A DNA stretch of 64,000 nt. Origin: Methylomonas sp. 11b. GTDB taxonomy: Bacteria > Pseudomonadota > Gammaproteobacteria > Methylococcales > Methylomonadaceae. A model generated the notes under the pieces. The model was not told the origin of the DNA and ran no database searches. It saw only the letters and a program-made list of their open reading frames with translations. Shown in pieces: positions 35,597 to 43,482 of this stretch (the first letter of the stretch is position 1; each line of letters starts with the position of its first letter). The position numbers and the translations under genes were made by a program. The stretch covers positions 496,001 to 560,000 of the forward strand of contig NZ_KI911557.1 of assembly GCF_000515215.1 (NCBI RefSeq). The letters run 5' to 3'.

Positions 35597-38500
35597 TCAT
35601 CCAAGCAACACGTCGACCCGACTGAATTGACCTAAACGCAGCGCTTCTGCCAAGGCCCCCGTAATCGAACCTGCCGTTAGCGTCTGCTTAGTGCCGTCCC
35701 GGCCGAATAACTGGTATTGAATCGGTTTGACGGCCTCATGACCAAAGGTATCACGGCGCTGCGGATTGAGGTAAACCAGTAGCGTCGAGCCAAACAGCGT
35801 GCAGGTCGCGCTATCTGCAGTTAATGTTTCAGTCTCGGTGAACGGGGTGACATTTTGTGCTTCGTGGGTAAAAAACGTGGCTGCCAACAGCGGTGCCGGT
35901 TTAAACGCCAATCGGCCATCCTCAAGTACAAACGGTGTAGGTCCCACAAATAAATGCGTCCACAGGTGCAAGAACTCCACGGTAGCGCCGGATAATCGGG
36001 CCACGCAGCCGCGTCCGTGCTGGCGCGCATCGATTGTAAAACCGCTGCTGACCAAAAAGCTGGAGTTTTCGATGGGATTGCGTTTGTATTCGCCCGGGTC
36101 GTGAAAAGGTACCAATAGTGATTCGATGTGGGCATAAAACTCATCGACCAAGCCTGCTCGCACCAATTCCAGCACAAACTTGTAATGCATATGCAAAAAG
36201 ATCGAACCGTTCTCCAGCCAGCCGTAGTTGAATACGCCAATGCGGCCTAAGTCCAGCGCGTTATCGCCCAAGGGTTCGTTGACCCGGTACATGTCCAGTT
36301 TGCGATCAAACAACTCGGAGTTTTGCACGGCTTGATAAATTGTCTGCGCCTGTGTCGGATCGGCGATGCGTAAGGCATGCACAAAGCCTTCCAGGAATAA
36401 AGGCAGCTGTTTTTGCCGAAAACGAGTTACTTCCAAGCCACCGGTCTCCAGTTCCCGGTATTGCTCCGCATCGTAAGCAAAATAGGTCACAATGCCTTTA
36501 GGTGTGCGGGCTTTATCTATCGCGGTATCCAGATAATTTGTCACCAAGCTCAGGAAGGTTTGGATGTCGCCAAGCGCGAGTGCTTGTTCGGCACCGGCAA
36601 AGCCCATGAATACCTGTTCCCGATAGGCTTCTTTTAGCGCGCCGCTTTCCTGCCAGAACAGTTCCGGCGTCAAATCATCGCGAGTTAACAACTTATGCAA
36701 CGCAGTCACAAAGTCCGCCAATTCGACGGGTACTGTGCAAGCGGCATCTAATTGGCTCAGCACTGTGCGCGTGAAATCCACCAGACGCTTCAGCTCGATG
36801 GTTTCGTTCACCGATGAGCCTAAAATACCGGGCAGGCCGTTTAGGGCATCGCACCAACCTGGTCTATCGGCTTCCATTTCGATGCCAGCGCCGGCTGGAT
36901 CGAGGGTAGCCAGCTTGTTGGCGACCAGTGTCAGAATCTTGCCTAATAAACTGGTGTAGACAATCTCGCCGTGGCCGGCTTGCGAACGCACTTGATAATG
37001 GCGCTGCCGTCGCGCCTCGATCAGCACCTTTTTCTTCGGGCGATACTGCACGGCGTTGTATTGGCGCACGCCGTTTGCGGTGACCACATACTTTTGCGCG
37101 CGCGGCACGACGAAATGGGTCGGATCGAAAAAGCTGTAGCACTTGTCCTGAAATAAATCGGCCAGCCGATCCGGAAAAATTGCCGCGTAACTTATCAACA
37201 AATCCACCAGATAGGTCCAATGATCCGACCAGTAGCCGCGGTCGAATTCGGCATCCTCTACTTCCCGCGCTTGCGCCAAAATAGCGGTCAGAATGGCCTC
37301 TGCATCTGTCGCCGCTTCCAGCACCTGCGCTAGCTCGGCGTATTTAAAGGCTTTGACCAGTAAAGCTTCCAGGGTGGGAAAGCGCGGGAAATACTCTGCA
37401 AAATCGTGCGGCGTTTCTAAGACAAACCGCGAGTTGCGCAAAGAGCAGGGGTTATAGCCGTCCGGCTGAATCAGATTGAAAAAATAGCGAATGTTCTTGG
37501 CATCCAAAGCCGGATCGAAGAACAAGTCCATGCGCCGATTTTGCAGCACATCGCGAAAGTCGCCGTTGCCTTCGGAATAGGGCGTGTCCTGCAATAAAAA
37601 GTCGTTGTAATCCCGCTCCAAGTCGCCATGCTTGCGGCCAAACAAATATAAATGTGCGCCACCTGGGACTGGCATGGAAAAGCCGCCGCGCAAGCCGTTA
37701 TCCAGATAACATTGCCGGGCATGGGCATCGAACAGCGGTTTGGCGGTCGCGGTAAAGGCGCGTTGGCTGATGTTTGCCACCAAACGCCGATTGGCCTCAC
37801 GTTTTTCCTCAAAATAGTCCGGTTGAGCGGCTTCGATAAGGAATTGATCCAAAATCTCACGGGAACCGGCATGACCGTAAACTCCGTAAAACACCCGACT
37901 TTCGCCGGGCTGCAAAGACAGCTTAAGGTGCTGAAACGCTGCTGGCGTCTGATTGCCGCTTACCTGCTCGGCAAAATCCAACGGCTGTTCGGAAAAAAAC
38001 CGTTCCGCTTGTGAAAAATCCCCAGCCAAACCAAAAATCCGCTCCGGATCGACAATGGCTTGATTGCGCTGGCCATCCAAAAAGCCGACGAAGAAATTGC
38101 CGGCAATCACCGGCTCCACCTGCGGGCTGTCGGTGGGCCAGACTTTCAAGCGATAAAACGGCAGATTCTCCGCCACGCCCTCCACCCGCATAAATGCTTC
38201 CGAGGTGCGGCTCATGAATTTGAGTATCCATTGATTCATCGCATAGGGCAGCACTTGCGGCAAGCCATCGACGATCTCGATTTGTCTGGTTTTATCGGCG
38301 GTGTTGACGATCTCCACCCTGCGCAACAAACCGGCCACCGGCGCTTCGGCCAAGGTGAATACATCAGCGCGCAAGCGCAAGCCGAGCGTGGGATTCACTT
38401 CCTCCACGCCTACCTCGTGCGGCGTGACAAACAGGCGTTGCGAAACCTCTGGTCCGGCGCCGCGCTGAAACGGCTCGTAACTTAGGGGTTGCTCGCCATC

Positions 38501-38764
38501 GACCGCTTTTAAAAAGGTGCGAAACCCGCGCGACGGCGTTAGTTGATAAGCCTTATCCGCCGGAAAAAACTCCAAAAACGCGCCGTCTTTATTCCGCACC
38601 CCAAAACTGGCAATCGCCTGACCGCGATTGACGTAAAACACCCAGGCCGGACGCCCGCGCATACCGGCAATCCCCGGCAAAAAACTGGCGAACGGCGCGC
38701 AGTCGTTGTATTGCTCAATGACGAAACAGTTTTCGCCGGCGTGGAAATAGTGTGGCTGGGTCAT
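35597..38764 (-). CDS. Giant cellobiose-phosphorylase-like (GH94-related) protein
   Basis: This 1055-residue soluble protein has an N-terminal beta-sandwich region (about 1-320) and an (alpha/alpha)6-barrel region typical of GH94-type inverting phosphorylases and their relatives. ADRPGWCDALNGLPG near residue 645 resembles the GH94 catalytic GDWND-type loop. LENGSIFLHMHYKFV and FVGPTPFVLEDGRLAF are in the last third. It is longer than cellobiose phosphorylase (about 800 residues), so it may belong to another family of the clan. The substrate is unknown. A hairpin and a palindrome lie upstream at 38846-38961. Confidence 0.7.
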   Translation of the reverse strand: MTQPHYFHAGENCFVIEQYNDCAPFASFLPGIAGMRGRPAWVFYVNRGQAIASFGVRNKDGAFLEFFPADKAYQLTPSRGFRTFLKAVDGEQPLSYEPFQRGAGPEVSQRLFVTPHEVGVEEVNPTLGLRLRADVFTLAEAPVAGLLRRVEIVNTADKTRQIEIVDGLPQVLPYAMNQWILKFMSRTSEAFMRVEGVAENLPFYRLKVWPTDSPQVEPVIAGNFFVGFLDGQRNQAIVDPERIFGLAGDFSQAERFFSEQPLDFAEQVSGNQTPAAFQHLKLSLQPGESRVFYGVYGHAGSREILDQFLIEAAQPDYFEEKREANRRLVANISQRAFTATAKPLFDAHARQCYLDNGLRGGFSMPVPGGAHLYLFGRKHGDLERDYNDFLLQDTPYSEGNGDFRDVLQNRRMDLFFDPALDAKNIRYFFNLIQPDGYNPCSLRNSRFVLETPHDFAEYFPRFPTLEALLVKAFKYAELAQVLEAATDAEAILTAILAQAREVEDAEFDRGYWSDHWTYLVDLLISYAAIFPDRLADLFQDKCYSFFDPTHFVVPRAQKYVVTANGVRQYNAVQYRPKKKVLIEARRQRHYQVRSQAGHGEIVYTSLLGKILTLVANKLATLDPAGAGIEMEADRPGWCDALNGLPGILGSSVNETIELKRLVDFTRTVLSQLDAACTVPVELADFVTALHKLLTRDDLTPELFWQESGALKEAYREQVFMGFAGAEQALALGDIQTFLSLVTNYLDTAIDKARTPKGIVTYFAYDAEQYRELETGGLEVTRFRQKQLPLFLEGFVHALRIADPTQAQTIYQAVQNSELFDRKLDMYRVNEPLGDNALDLGRIGVFNYGWLENGSIFLHMHYKFVLELVRAGLVDEFYAHIESLLVPFHDPGEYKRNPIENSSFLVSSGFTIDARQHGRGCVARLSGATVEFLHLWTHLFVGPTPFVLEDGRLAFKPAPLLAATFFTHEAQNVTPFTETETLTADSATCTLFGSTLLVYLNPQRRDTFGHEAVKPIQYQLFGRDGTKQTLTAGSITGALAEALRLGQFSRVDVLLG

Positions 38765-38845
38765 GGTGGGGTCATCGTGGTCAAAGAAAAATACGGTAAA
38801 TCCAGCAGCGGGGGCGTTACCGGACCTGAATCATAGACAACAAAT

Positions 38846-38961
38846 CATGTTTTCAGAAGCCGAAAACATGTAATAAGGATAGGCGGGTTGGTAGGGATTG
38901 TTATGTGGAGATTTGGCTGTCAGGTGACAAAGATTCTGAAAAGACCGTTTTTAAAAACGGT
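38846..38961. promoter_or_regulatory. Hairpin and 18-bp palindrome upstream of the phosphorylase-like gene
   Basis: CATGTTTTC (38846-38854) and GAAAACATG (38862-38870) form a 9-bp stem. ACCGTTTTTAAAAACGGT (38944-38961) is a perfect 18-bp palindrome of the kind bound by dimeric repressors. Both lie 80-200 bp before the leftward gene at 38764. Confidence 0.4.
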
Positions 38962-39378
38962 TAATAACTTCAAGTGACACTTATACCCACCGAGTAACGC
39001 GAACGCCGGCTAAAATCTGCTGCGCAATGAACATTGGCAATTGCCCAGCGAAAAAACAGGCGTAGATACAAGGGTGTGGTGAGTTTACTTACCGCACCAA
39101 TCGCGAACGATGCGGTGCGCTTTGTTTACCGCATCCCACCGGGCTGTGGGCGAAGGGTGTCAATCGGCTGTTGCTGAATCCATACAATCAATTAAACTTA
39201 CAACTAGCGTTAGAGAATTGGAATCAGCACTACTCACTAAAAAGACATATGCCAACGTATTGAGTTAAGGCATGTAATGAATTTTTATTTTTTAGTACGC
39301 AGTTGAAAGTTGGACGTTATTTCAATTCTAATTAGCTATAAAATTTAATAACTTATCAAATAATCAAAGGGAAATATA
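38962..39378 (+). other. Non-coding gap before the ParA gene
   Basis: No gene is supported. The left part (39060-39150) has CGCACC and GGTGCG arms and repeated TTACCGCA words; the right part from 39200 is AT-rich, as expected for a promoter of the ParA gene (Shine-Dalgarno AGGGAAA before ATG 39379). Confidence 0.4.
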
Positions 39379-40230
39379 ATGACTGTTGCAGTGTCACTAA
39401 TAAACATGAAAGGTGGTGTCGGTAAGACTACACTTGCATTTAATTTGGCTTGGTATTCGGCTTGGCGAGCGAACCTCCGAGTTCTTGCAGTCGATCTTGA
39501 CCCACAGGCAAACCTTAGCCAATATTTTATGGGGGCCAATAAGTATTTGGATTATTTGGATGCCGATAAAGGAACTGTCGTTGAAATATTCGAGCAGTTC
39601 TCAGCGCCAAAGCCAAAGAATGGATCACCAACGCTTATTGAACCCGAGAAAGTGATACATCATCTTAGAGCCTGGGAAGATGGAAGCGTTCTCGATCTGA
39701 TACCATCGCGCTTAGAGCTAGCCTGGACACTAAAGAACCCAACCGAAAAAGCCCATTTATTGCCTCAGTTTCTCGCAAAAGTTAGTTCTAATTATGATCT
39801 GATATTGATTGACTGCGCTCCGACTGAATCCATCCTCACAACTGCGGCCTATAGATCAAGCCGATACGTTGTGGTTCCTGTTAAACCTGAGTTTCTCGCT
39901 ACAATCGGTTTACCACTTTTAGCGCGATCCCTGGAGGAATTCAGGCTTATGCACCAAGATCAAACATTGGACATGGCCGGCATCATCTTCAACGATATGC
40001 GGCGATCAAATACGCCACCTGAACAGCTAAAGTCGAAATCTGATGTAGAAAGACTCGCTGCCACATTTGGATGGCCAGTGTTTAAAGAAGCTGCCCACCA
40101 CTCCGATTCGTATCCAACTGGATCACGGCAAGGCGTACCAATTTTCCTTACTGACTATGCTCGCGACTATGTCATCGGTGAATTTGCAAATACTGCACAA
40201 AACTTCCTAACCAGTATCGGTGCGATATGA
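39379..40230 (+). CDS. ParA-family ATPase
   Basis: This 283-residue deviant-Walker ATPase has KGGVGKTT at residues 11-18, VDLDPQANLS and LILIDCAPTES. ParA proteins position DNA or protein cargo along the nucleoid. It is not the chromosomal parA, since no parB, gid or rsm gene is adjacent. It overlaps an unknown partner by 4 bp (ATGA). AT-richer composition and the adjacent IS66 suggest acquired DNA. A plasmid-partition remnant or a stand-alone two-gene module are the main alternatives. Confidence 0.88.
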   Translation: MTVAVSLINMKGGVGKTTLAFNLAWYSAWRANLRVLAVDLDPQANLSQYFMGANKYLDYLDADKGTVVEIFEQFSAPKPKNGSPTLIEPEKVIHHLRAWEDGSVLDLIPSRLELAWTLKNPTEKAHLLPQFLAKVSSNYDLILIDCAPTESILTTAAYRSSRYVVVPVKPEFLATIGLPLLARSLEEFRLMHQDQTLDMAGIIFNDMRRSNTPPEQLKSKSDVERLAATFGWPVFKEAAHHSDSYPTGSRQGVPIFLTDYARDYVIGEFANTAQNFLTSIGAI

Positions 40231-40766
40231 CTAAATCACCTCTAGGAATAGCACTCCAAATTGCACAACTACTTGAGGATAACTCAGACAAAGATATTCT
40301 GGCGGCAGTTGCGCTATTGGAGTCTCACGGATTTAAATCAGGACTTTTAGAGTACCTTTCACGTAAAGTTAGTTCGCCAGTAGCGGAGAATAAAGAAACG
40401 AGTACTCGATCATCCCGGCAAACGCTGGAAGACTCAGTATCAAAAGCTGTTGTCAATCTCAAGGACAAAGACCCAGAAAAATATAAGTTACTTCTTGAGT
40501 TTGATCAGATGGTTAGGCGTGGTCAAGCACTGACCACATTGGAGCATATGAAGCGATTTGGAGAGCATATCAGTAAAGATTTTGAGCCCCGTAAATCAAG
40601 AAAAGAAACCATTAGCCCTCTTCTGACTATGCTATCAGATCGCTCGTTGACTGAAATCGAATCTCTCATCGAATTTGCTGCTTCTTTCGGGGTTTCGGGA
40701 GATACCGACGAGTATCAGCGGCTTGCACAATTTTTAATTAAAGGCCGTATACAGAATAGTGACTAG
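40227..40766 (+). CDS. Unknown partner of the ParA-family ATPase
   Basis: This 179-residue, mostly helical protein has no recognised family. It has an N-terminal helical domain (LGIALQIAQLLEDNSDKDILAAVALLESHGF), a Ser/Thr-rich linker (about 48-65), a charged middle (LKDKDPEKYKLLLEFDQMVRRG) and a C-terminal helical domain from about residue 130. No ParB HTH or ParG-type ribbon is visible, so if it is the cargo adaptor it is a new type. Translation is coupled to the ATPase. Confidence 0.7.
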   Translation: MTKSPLGIALQIAQLLEDNSDKDILAAVALLESHGFKSGLLEYLSRKVSSPVAENKETSTRSSRQTLEDSVSKAVVNLKDKDPEKYKLLLEFDQMVRRGQALTTLEHMKRFGEHISKDFEPRKSRKETISPLLTMLSDRSLTEIESLIEFAASFGVSGDTDEYQRLAQFLIKGRIQNSD

Positions 40767-40962
40767 TCCACGTAGAACGCATTAGGGCCGTAGTCTGGGT
40801 AGAGCAACGCGAAACCCAGCAATGGGCTTTAATAATCCGATTCCTTTATAAGCAAACAGCTCTTGGGCTTCGAAAATCAAGCATTTCCAAGCTGGGTTTC
40901 ATTGTCATTCGTAAGCGCCCTTTTAACCACGTCTATCCCTCCTGATTAAAAGCGCCGAAGAT

Positions 40963-40990
40963 GGTGTCCACTTATAACAAGGTGGACACC
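40963..40990 (+). promoter_or_regulatory. Hairpin before IS66 tnpA
   Basis: GGTGTCCAC (40963-40971) and GTGGACACC (40982-40990) form a perfect 9-bp stem ending one base before the tnpA start codon. It could restrict translation or bind the TnpA HTH protein. Confidence 0.5.
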
Positions 40991-40991
40991 T

Positions 40992-41402
40992 ATGATTGAG
41001 AACAAGAGTCGATTATCGCGAACACTGGTGGTGGGACATCGGAGCAATGGCCGTTGTCGCTATGATCCGGAAGCCAAACGGGAGCTCGTCGAAGCCTGTC
41101 TACAACCGGGCGTTTCGGTAGCCCGGATGGCACTGGAACACGGCATCAATGCCAATCTGCTACGCAAGTGGATTAACCAGTACCGTGAACATTCCAGCGC
41201 AGTGTCGCCCAGTACCCCGGCCATGCTATCGGCCTTCGCACCGGTTCTGTCAATGGCGGTACCGAAACCGGTAGAAGTCACCGTCCATATAACGTTACCC
41301 AATGGGGTTAAACTGGAACTGCAGGGTGTTGATCTGACCGATCTTTCGCCTTTATTGAACGGTCTGGCCGCCTTGCCATGTTCCGCTTCGAGCCGGGATT
41401 AA
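40992..41402 (+). CDS. tnpA: IS66 accessory protein TnpA
   Basis: This 136-residue protein has an N-terminal HTH of the IS3/IS66 orfA type (RYDPEAKRELVEACLQPGVSVARMALEHGINANLLRKWI) and a C-terminal part with VTVHITLPNGVKLELQGVDL. It is needed for IS66 transposition, probably in DNA binding. It overlaps tnpB by 25 bp. Confidence 0.93.
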   Translation: MIENKSRLSRTLVVGHRSNGRCRYDPEAKRELVEACLQPGVSVARMALEHGINANLLRKWINQYREHSSAVSPSTPAMLSAFAPVLSMAVPKPVEVTVHITLPNGVKLELQGVDLTDLSPLLNGLAALPCSASSRD

Positions 41403-41728
41403 AGGTCTACCTGCACCGCGAACCCGTCGATGGCCGCAAGGCCATCAATGGTTTGGCGCTGCTGGTTGAGCAGGCGTTAGGCTTAAATCCGTTTGAACCG
41501 GCGATCTACGTGTTCAGCAATCGGCGGCGGGATCGGATCAAACTGCTGTTATGGGATCGCACCGGCTTCTGGCTGATGATCAAACGACTGGAAGCTGATC
41601 GGTTTCGCTGGCCGAAAGAAGCCGCGGTGGTGACCTTGACGGTGGAGCAACTCCACTGGCTGTTAGCCGGTATTGACTTGGCGGCGATGCGGCCGCATCC
41701 CGTGCGAACCTATACGCAAGTGGGCTGA
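41378..41728 (+). CDS. tnpB: IS66 accessory protein TnpB
   Basis: This 116-residue IS66 Orf2-type protein has the family text KVYLHREPVDGRKAINGLALLV, FVFSNRRRDRIKLLLWD-type core (here YVFSNRRRDRIKLLLWDRTG) and RFRWPKE. It is required with TnpA and TnpC for transposition; its biochemical role is not known. It is not related to the RNA-guided TnpB nucleases that share the name. Confidence 0.94.
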   Translation: MFRFEPGLKVYLHREPVDGRKAINGLALLVEQALGLNPFEPAIYVFSNRRRDRIKLLLWDRTGFWLMIKRLEADRFRWPKEAAVVTLTVEQLHWLLAGIDLAAMRPHPVRTYTQVG

Positions 41729-41759
41729 AACAATGCCTTAAAGCTAGTAAAATAGCGGC

Positions 41760-43322
41760 ATGACGACCACCATCACGCTATCTACCGAAGACTATCAGGC
41801 CTTGCTGAGTGATCAGCAACGCCTCGCCCAGCAACTACGGTTGGTGACGGTCGAGCGCGATCTATTGCAAGAACGCATGAATGCCTTTTTGCATCGTTTG
41901 TATGCGGCCAAGTCCGAGGCGCGGGCGAATCCGGCTCAGCGCGATCTGTTTCTGAACGAAGCCGAAGCCTTAGCCCCGAACGGCGCACCCGTTGCTGAGG
42001 AAACCGGCGAGCCGCTAGCCATCGAAGTCGCCGGTCACAGCCGTAAGAAACGCGGCCGCAAACCGCTCGATCCTCTCCTACCTCGCGAGATTGTGCGCCA
42101 TGAACTACCGGAAGCCGAACGCATCTGCGCCCATGACGGCACACGCCTGGTGGAAATCGGCGCTGAAATCAGCGAACAGCTCGACATCGTTCCGCAACAG
42201 GTCCGGGTGATTCAGCATCACCGCGTCAAATATGCTTGCCCTTGCTGCGACAACAGCATTCGGGTCACGCCAGCACCGGCGCGCATTATCCCCAAAGGCT
42301 TACTCACCGAACCCGCGCTGGCTTGGGTGGTGACCGCCAAGTACCAGGACAGCCTGCCGCTGTATCGGCAAGCCGCGTTGTTAAGCCGCTTCGGCGGCGA
42401 TTTATCACGAACCACCCTGGCCGCCAGCATGGTACGGGTCGGTCAGGCGGTGCAGCCGATCACCAATTTGCTGCGCGACCATCTGCTGGACGCCGATCTG
42501 ATCCTGGGCGACGAAACCGTCGTGCAGGTGCTCAAGGAATCCGGGCGAGCCGCGCAAAGCAAAAGCTACCTGTGGGCGCAAATGACCGGCTCCGGCCCGC
42601 CGATCCGATTGTTCTGCTACACGCCGGGACGCGGCGGAACGCATGCGCAACCACTCTACGACGGCATCAAGTCCGGTGCGGCACTGATGAGCGACGGCTA
42701 TGAGGTGTATAACGGCATTGCAACGGATCGAGGATTAATCCATCTCGGCTGCTGGGCACATGCACGCCGTTATTTTGTTGAAGCAGAAGCTGTCATACCC
42801 AAGGCCGCACGTGGCGCGGAACAACTACCGACGCAGTTTATTGCGGCGATGGGCGAATTGTATGCCATCGAAGCCAAGGCGAAACAACTGAGCCCCGAAC
42901 AGCGCGGACAGCAGCGCCAACAGTTAAGCAAACCGGTTTTGGCCAAGATCGAAGGGTTGTTGCTACAGCATCTGCACGCGGTGACCCCCGGCAGTTTGCT
43001 GGGCAAAGCCTTGCATTATCTGTCGTCGCAGTGGCCCAAACTGATTCGCTTTGTCGAGAATGGCGCTTGGCCCATCGACAACAACCTCTGCGAGAATGCC
43101 ATACGTCCCTTCGTGGTGGGCCGTCGCAACTGGCTGTTCTGCGACACGGTGGCCGGTGCCCAGGCCAGCGCCAATCTCTACTCGCTCATCGAAACCTGCA
43201 AAGCCAACGACATCGAGCCTTACGCCTATCTGGTGGCATTGTTCCGTCAGCTGCCCCTGGCAAAAACCGTCGATGACTTCGAAGCATTACTGCCCTGGCG
43301 TCTCGCCAATCCAACGGCCTAA
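41760..43322 (+). CDS. tnpC: IS66 transposase TnpC
   Basis: This 520-residue DDE transposase has an N-terminal leucine-rich coiled coil, an IS66 zinc-binding segment (YACPCCDNS), and a catalytic core in which LGDETVVQVL, MSDGYEVYNG and NNLCENAIRPFVVGRRNW supply the D, D and E. Length and motifs are complete. It starts at ATG 41760, 31 bp after tnpB. Confidence 0.95.
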   Translation: MTTTITLSTEDYQALLSDQQRLAQQLRLVTVERDLLQERMNAFLHRLYAAKSEARANPAQRDLFLNEAEALAPNGAPVAEETGEPLAIEVAGHSRKKRGRKPLDPLLPREIVRHELPEAERICAHDGTRLVEIGAEISEQLDIVPQQVRVIQHHRVKYACPCCDNSIRVTPAPARIIPKGLLTEPALAWVVTAKYQDSLPLYRQAALLSRFGGDLSRTTLAASMVRVGQAVQPITNLLRDHLLDADLILGDETVVQVLKESGRAAQSKSYLWAQMTGSGPPIRLFCYTPGRGGTHAQPLYDGIKSGAALMSDGYEVYNGIATDRGLIHLGCWAHARRYFVEAEAVIPKAARGAEQLPTQFIAAMGELYAIEAKAKQLSPEQRGQQRQQLSKPVLAKIEGLLLQHLHAVTPGSLLGKALHYLSSQWPKLIRFVENGAWPIDNNLCENAIRPFVVGRRNWLFCDTVAGAQASANLYSLIETCKANDIEPYAYLVALFRQLPLAKTVDDFEALLPWRLANPTA

Positions 43323-43482
43323 CCAAATTCATACGGCTTTGTAGAAAAATTCAATAGCGTGGTTTAAAGGGCGCTTACTGTCATTCAACCCAACCCAACC
43401 TACCACTCTAAACCTCCTTTCGTTAATTCACCCGTTTACAGTGACCGGCAAAACTACGGTTATTATCGTCCGATATGATCGA

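Larger units (their letters stand above)
40911..43378 (+). mobile_element. Complete IS66-family insertion sequence (2468 bp)
   Basis: The ends GTAAGCGCCCTTTTAACCAC (40911) and its inverse at 43359-43378 match at 19 of 20 positions. An 8-bp target duplication TGTCATTC lies at 40903-40910 and 43379-43386. tnpA, tnpB and tnpC are all intact, so the element is probably active. Confidence 0.96.
40790..43404 (+). repeat. Palindromic intergenic repeat interrupted by IS66
   Basis: Without the IS, GTAGTCTGGGTAGAGCAACG and GAAACCCAGC on the left match GCTGGGTTTC and AACCCAACCTAC on the right, forming a nested inverted repeat of about 150 bp. Such elements resemble non-autonomous palindromic repeats. 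The IS lies within the right arm. Confidence 0.55.
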
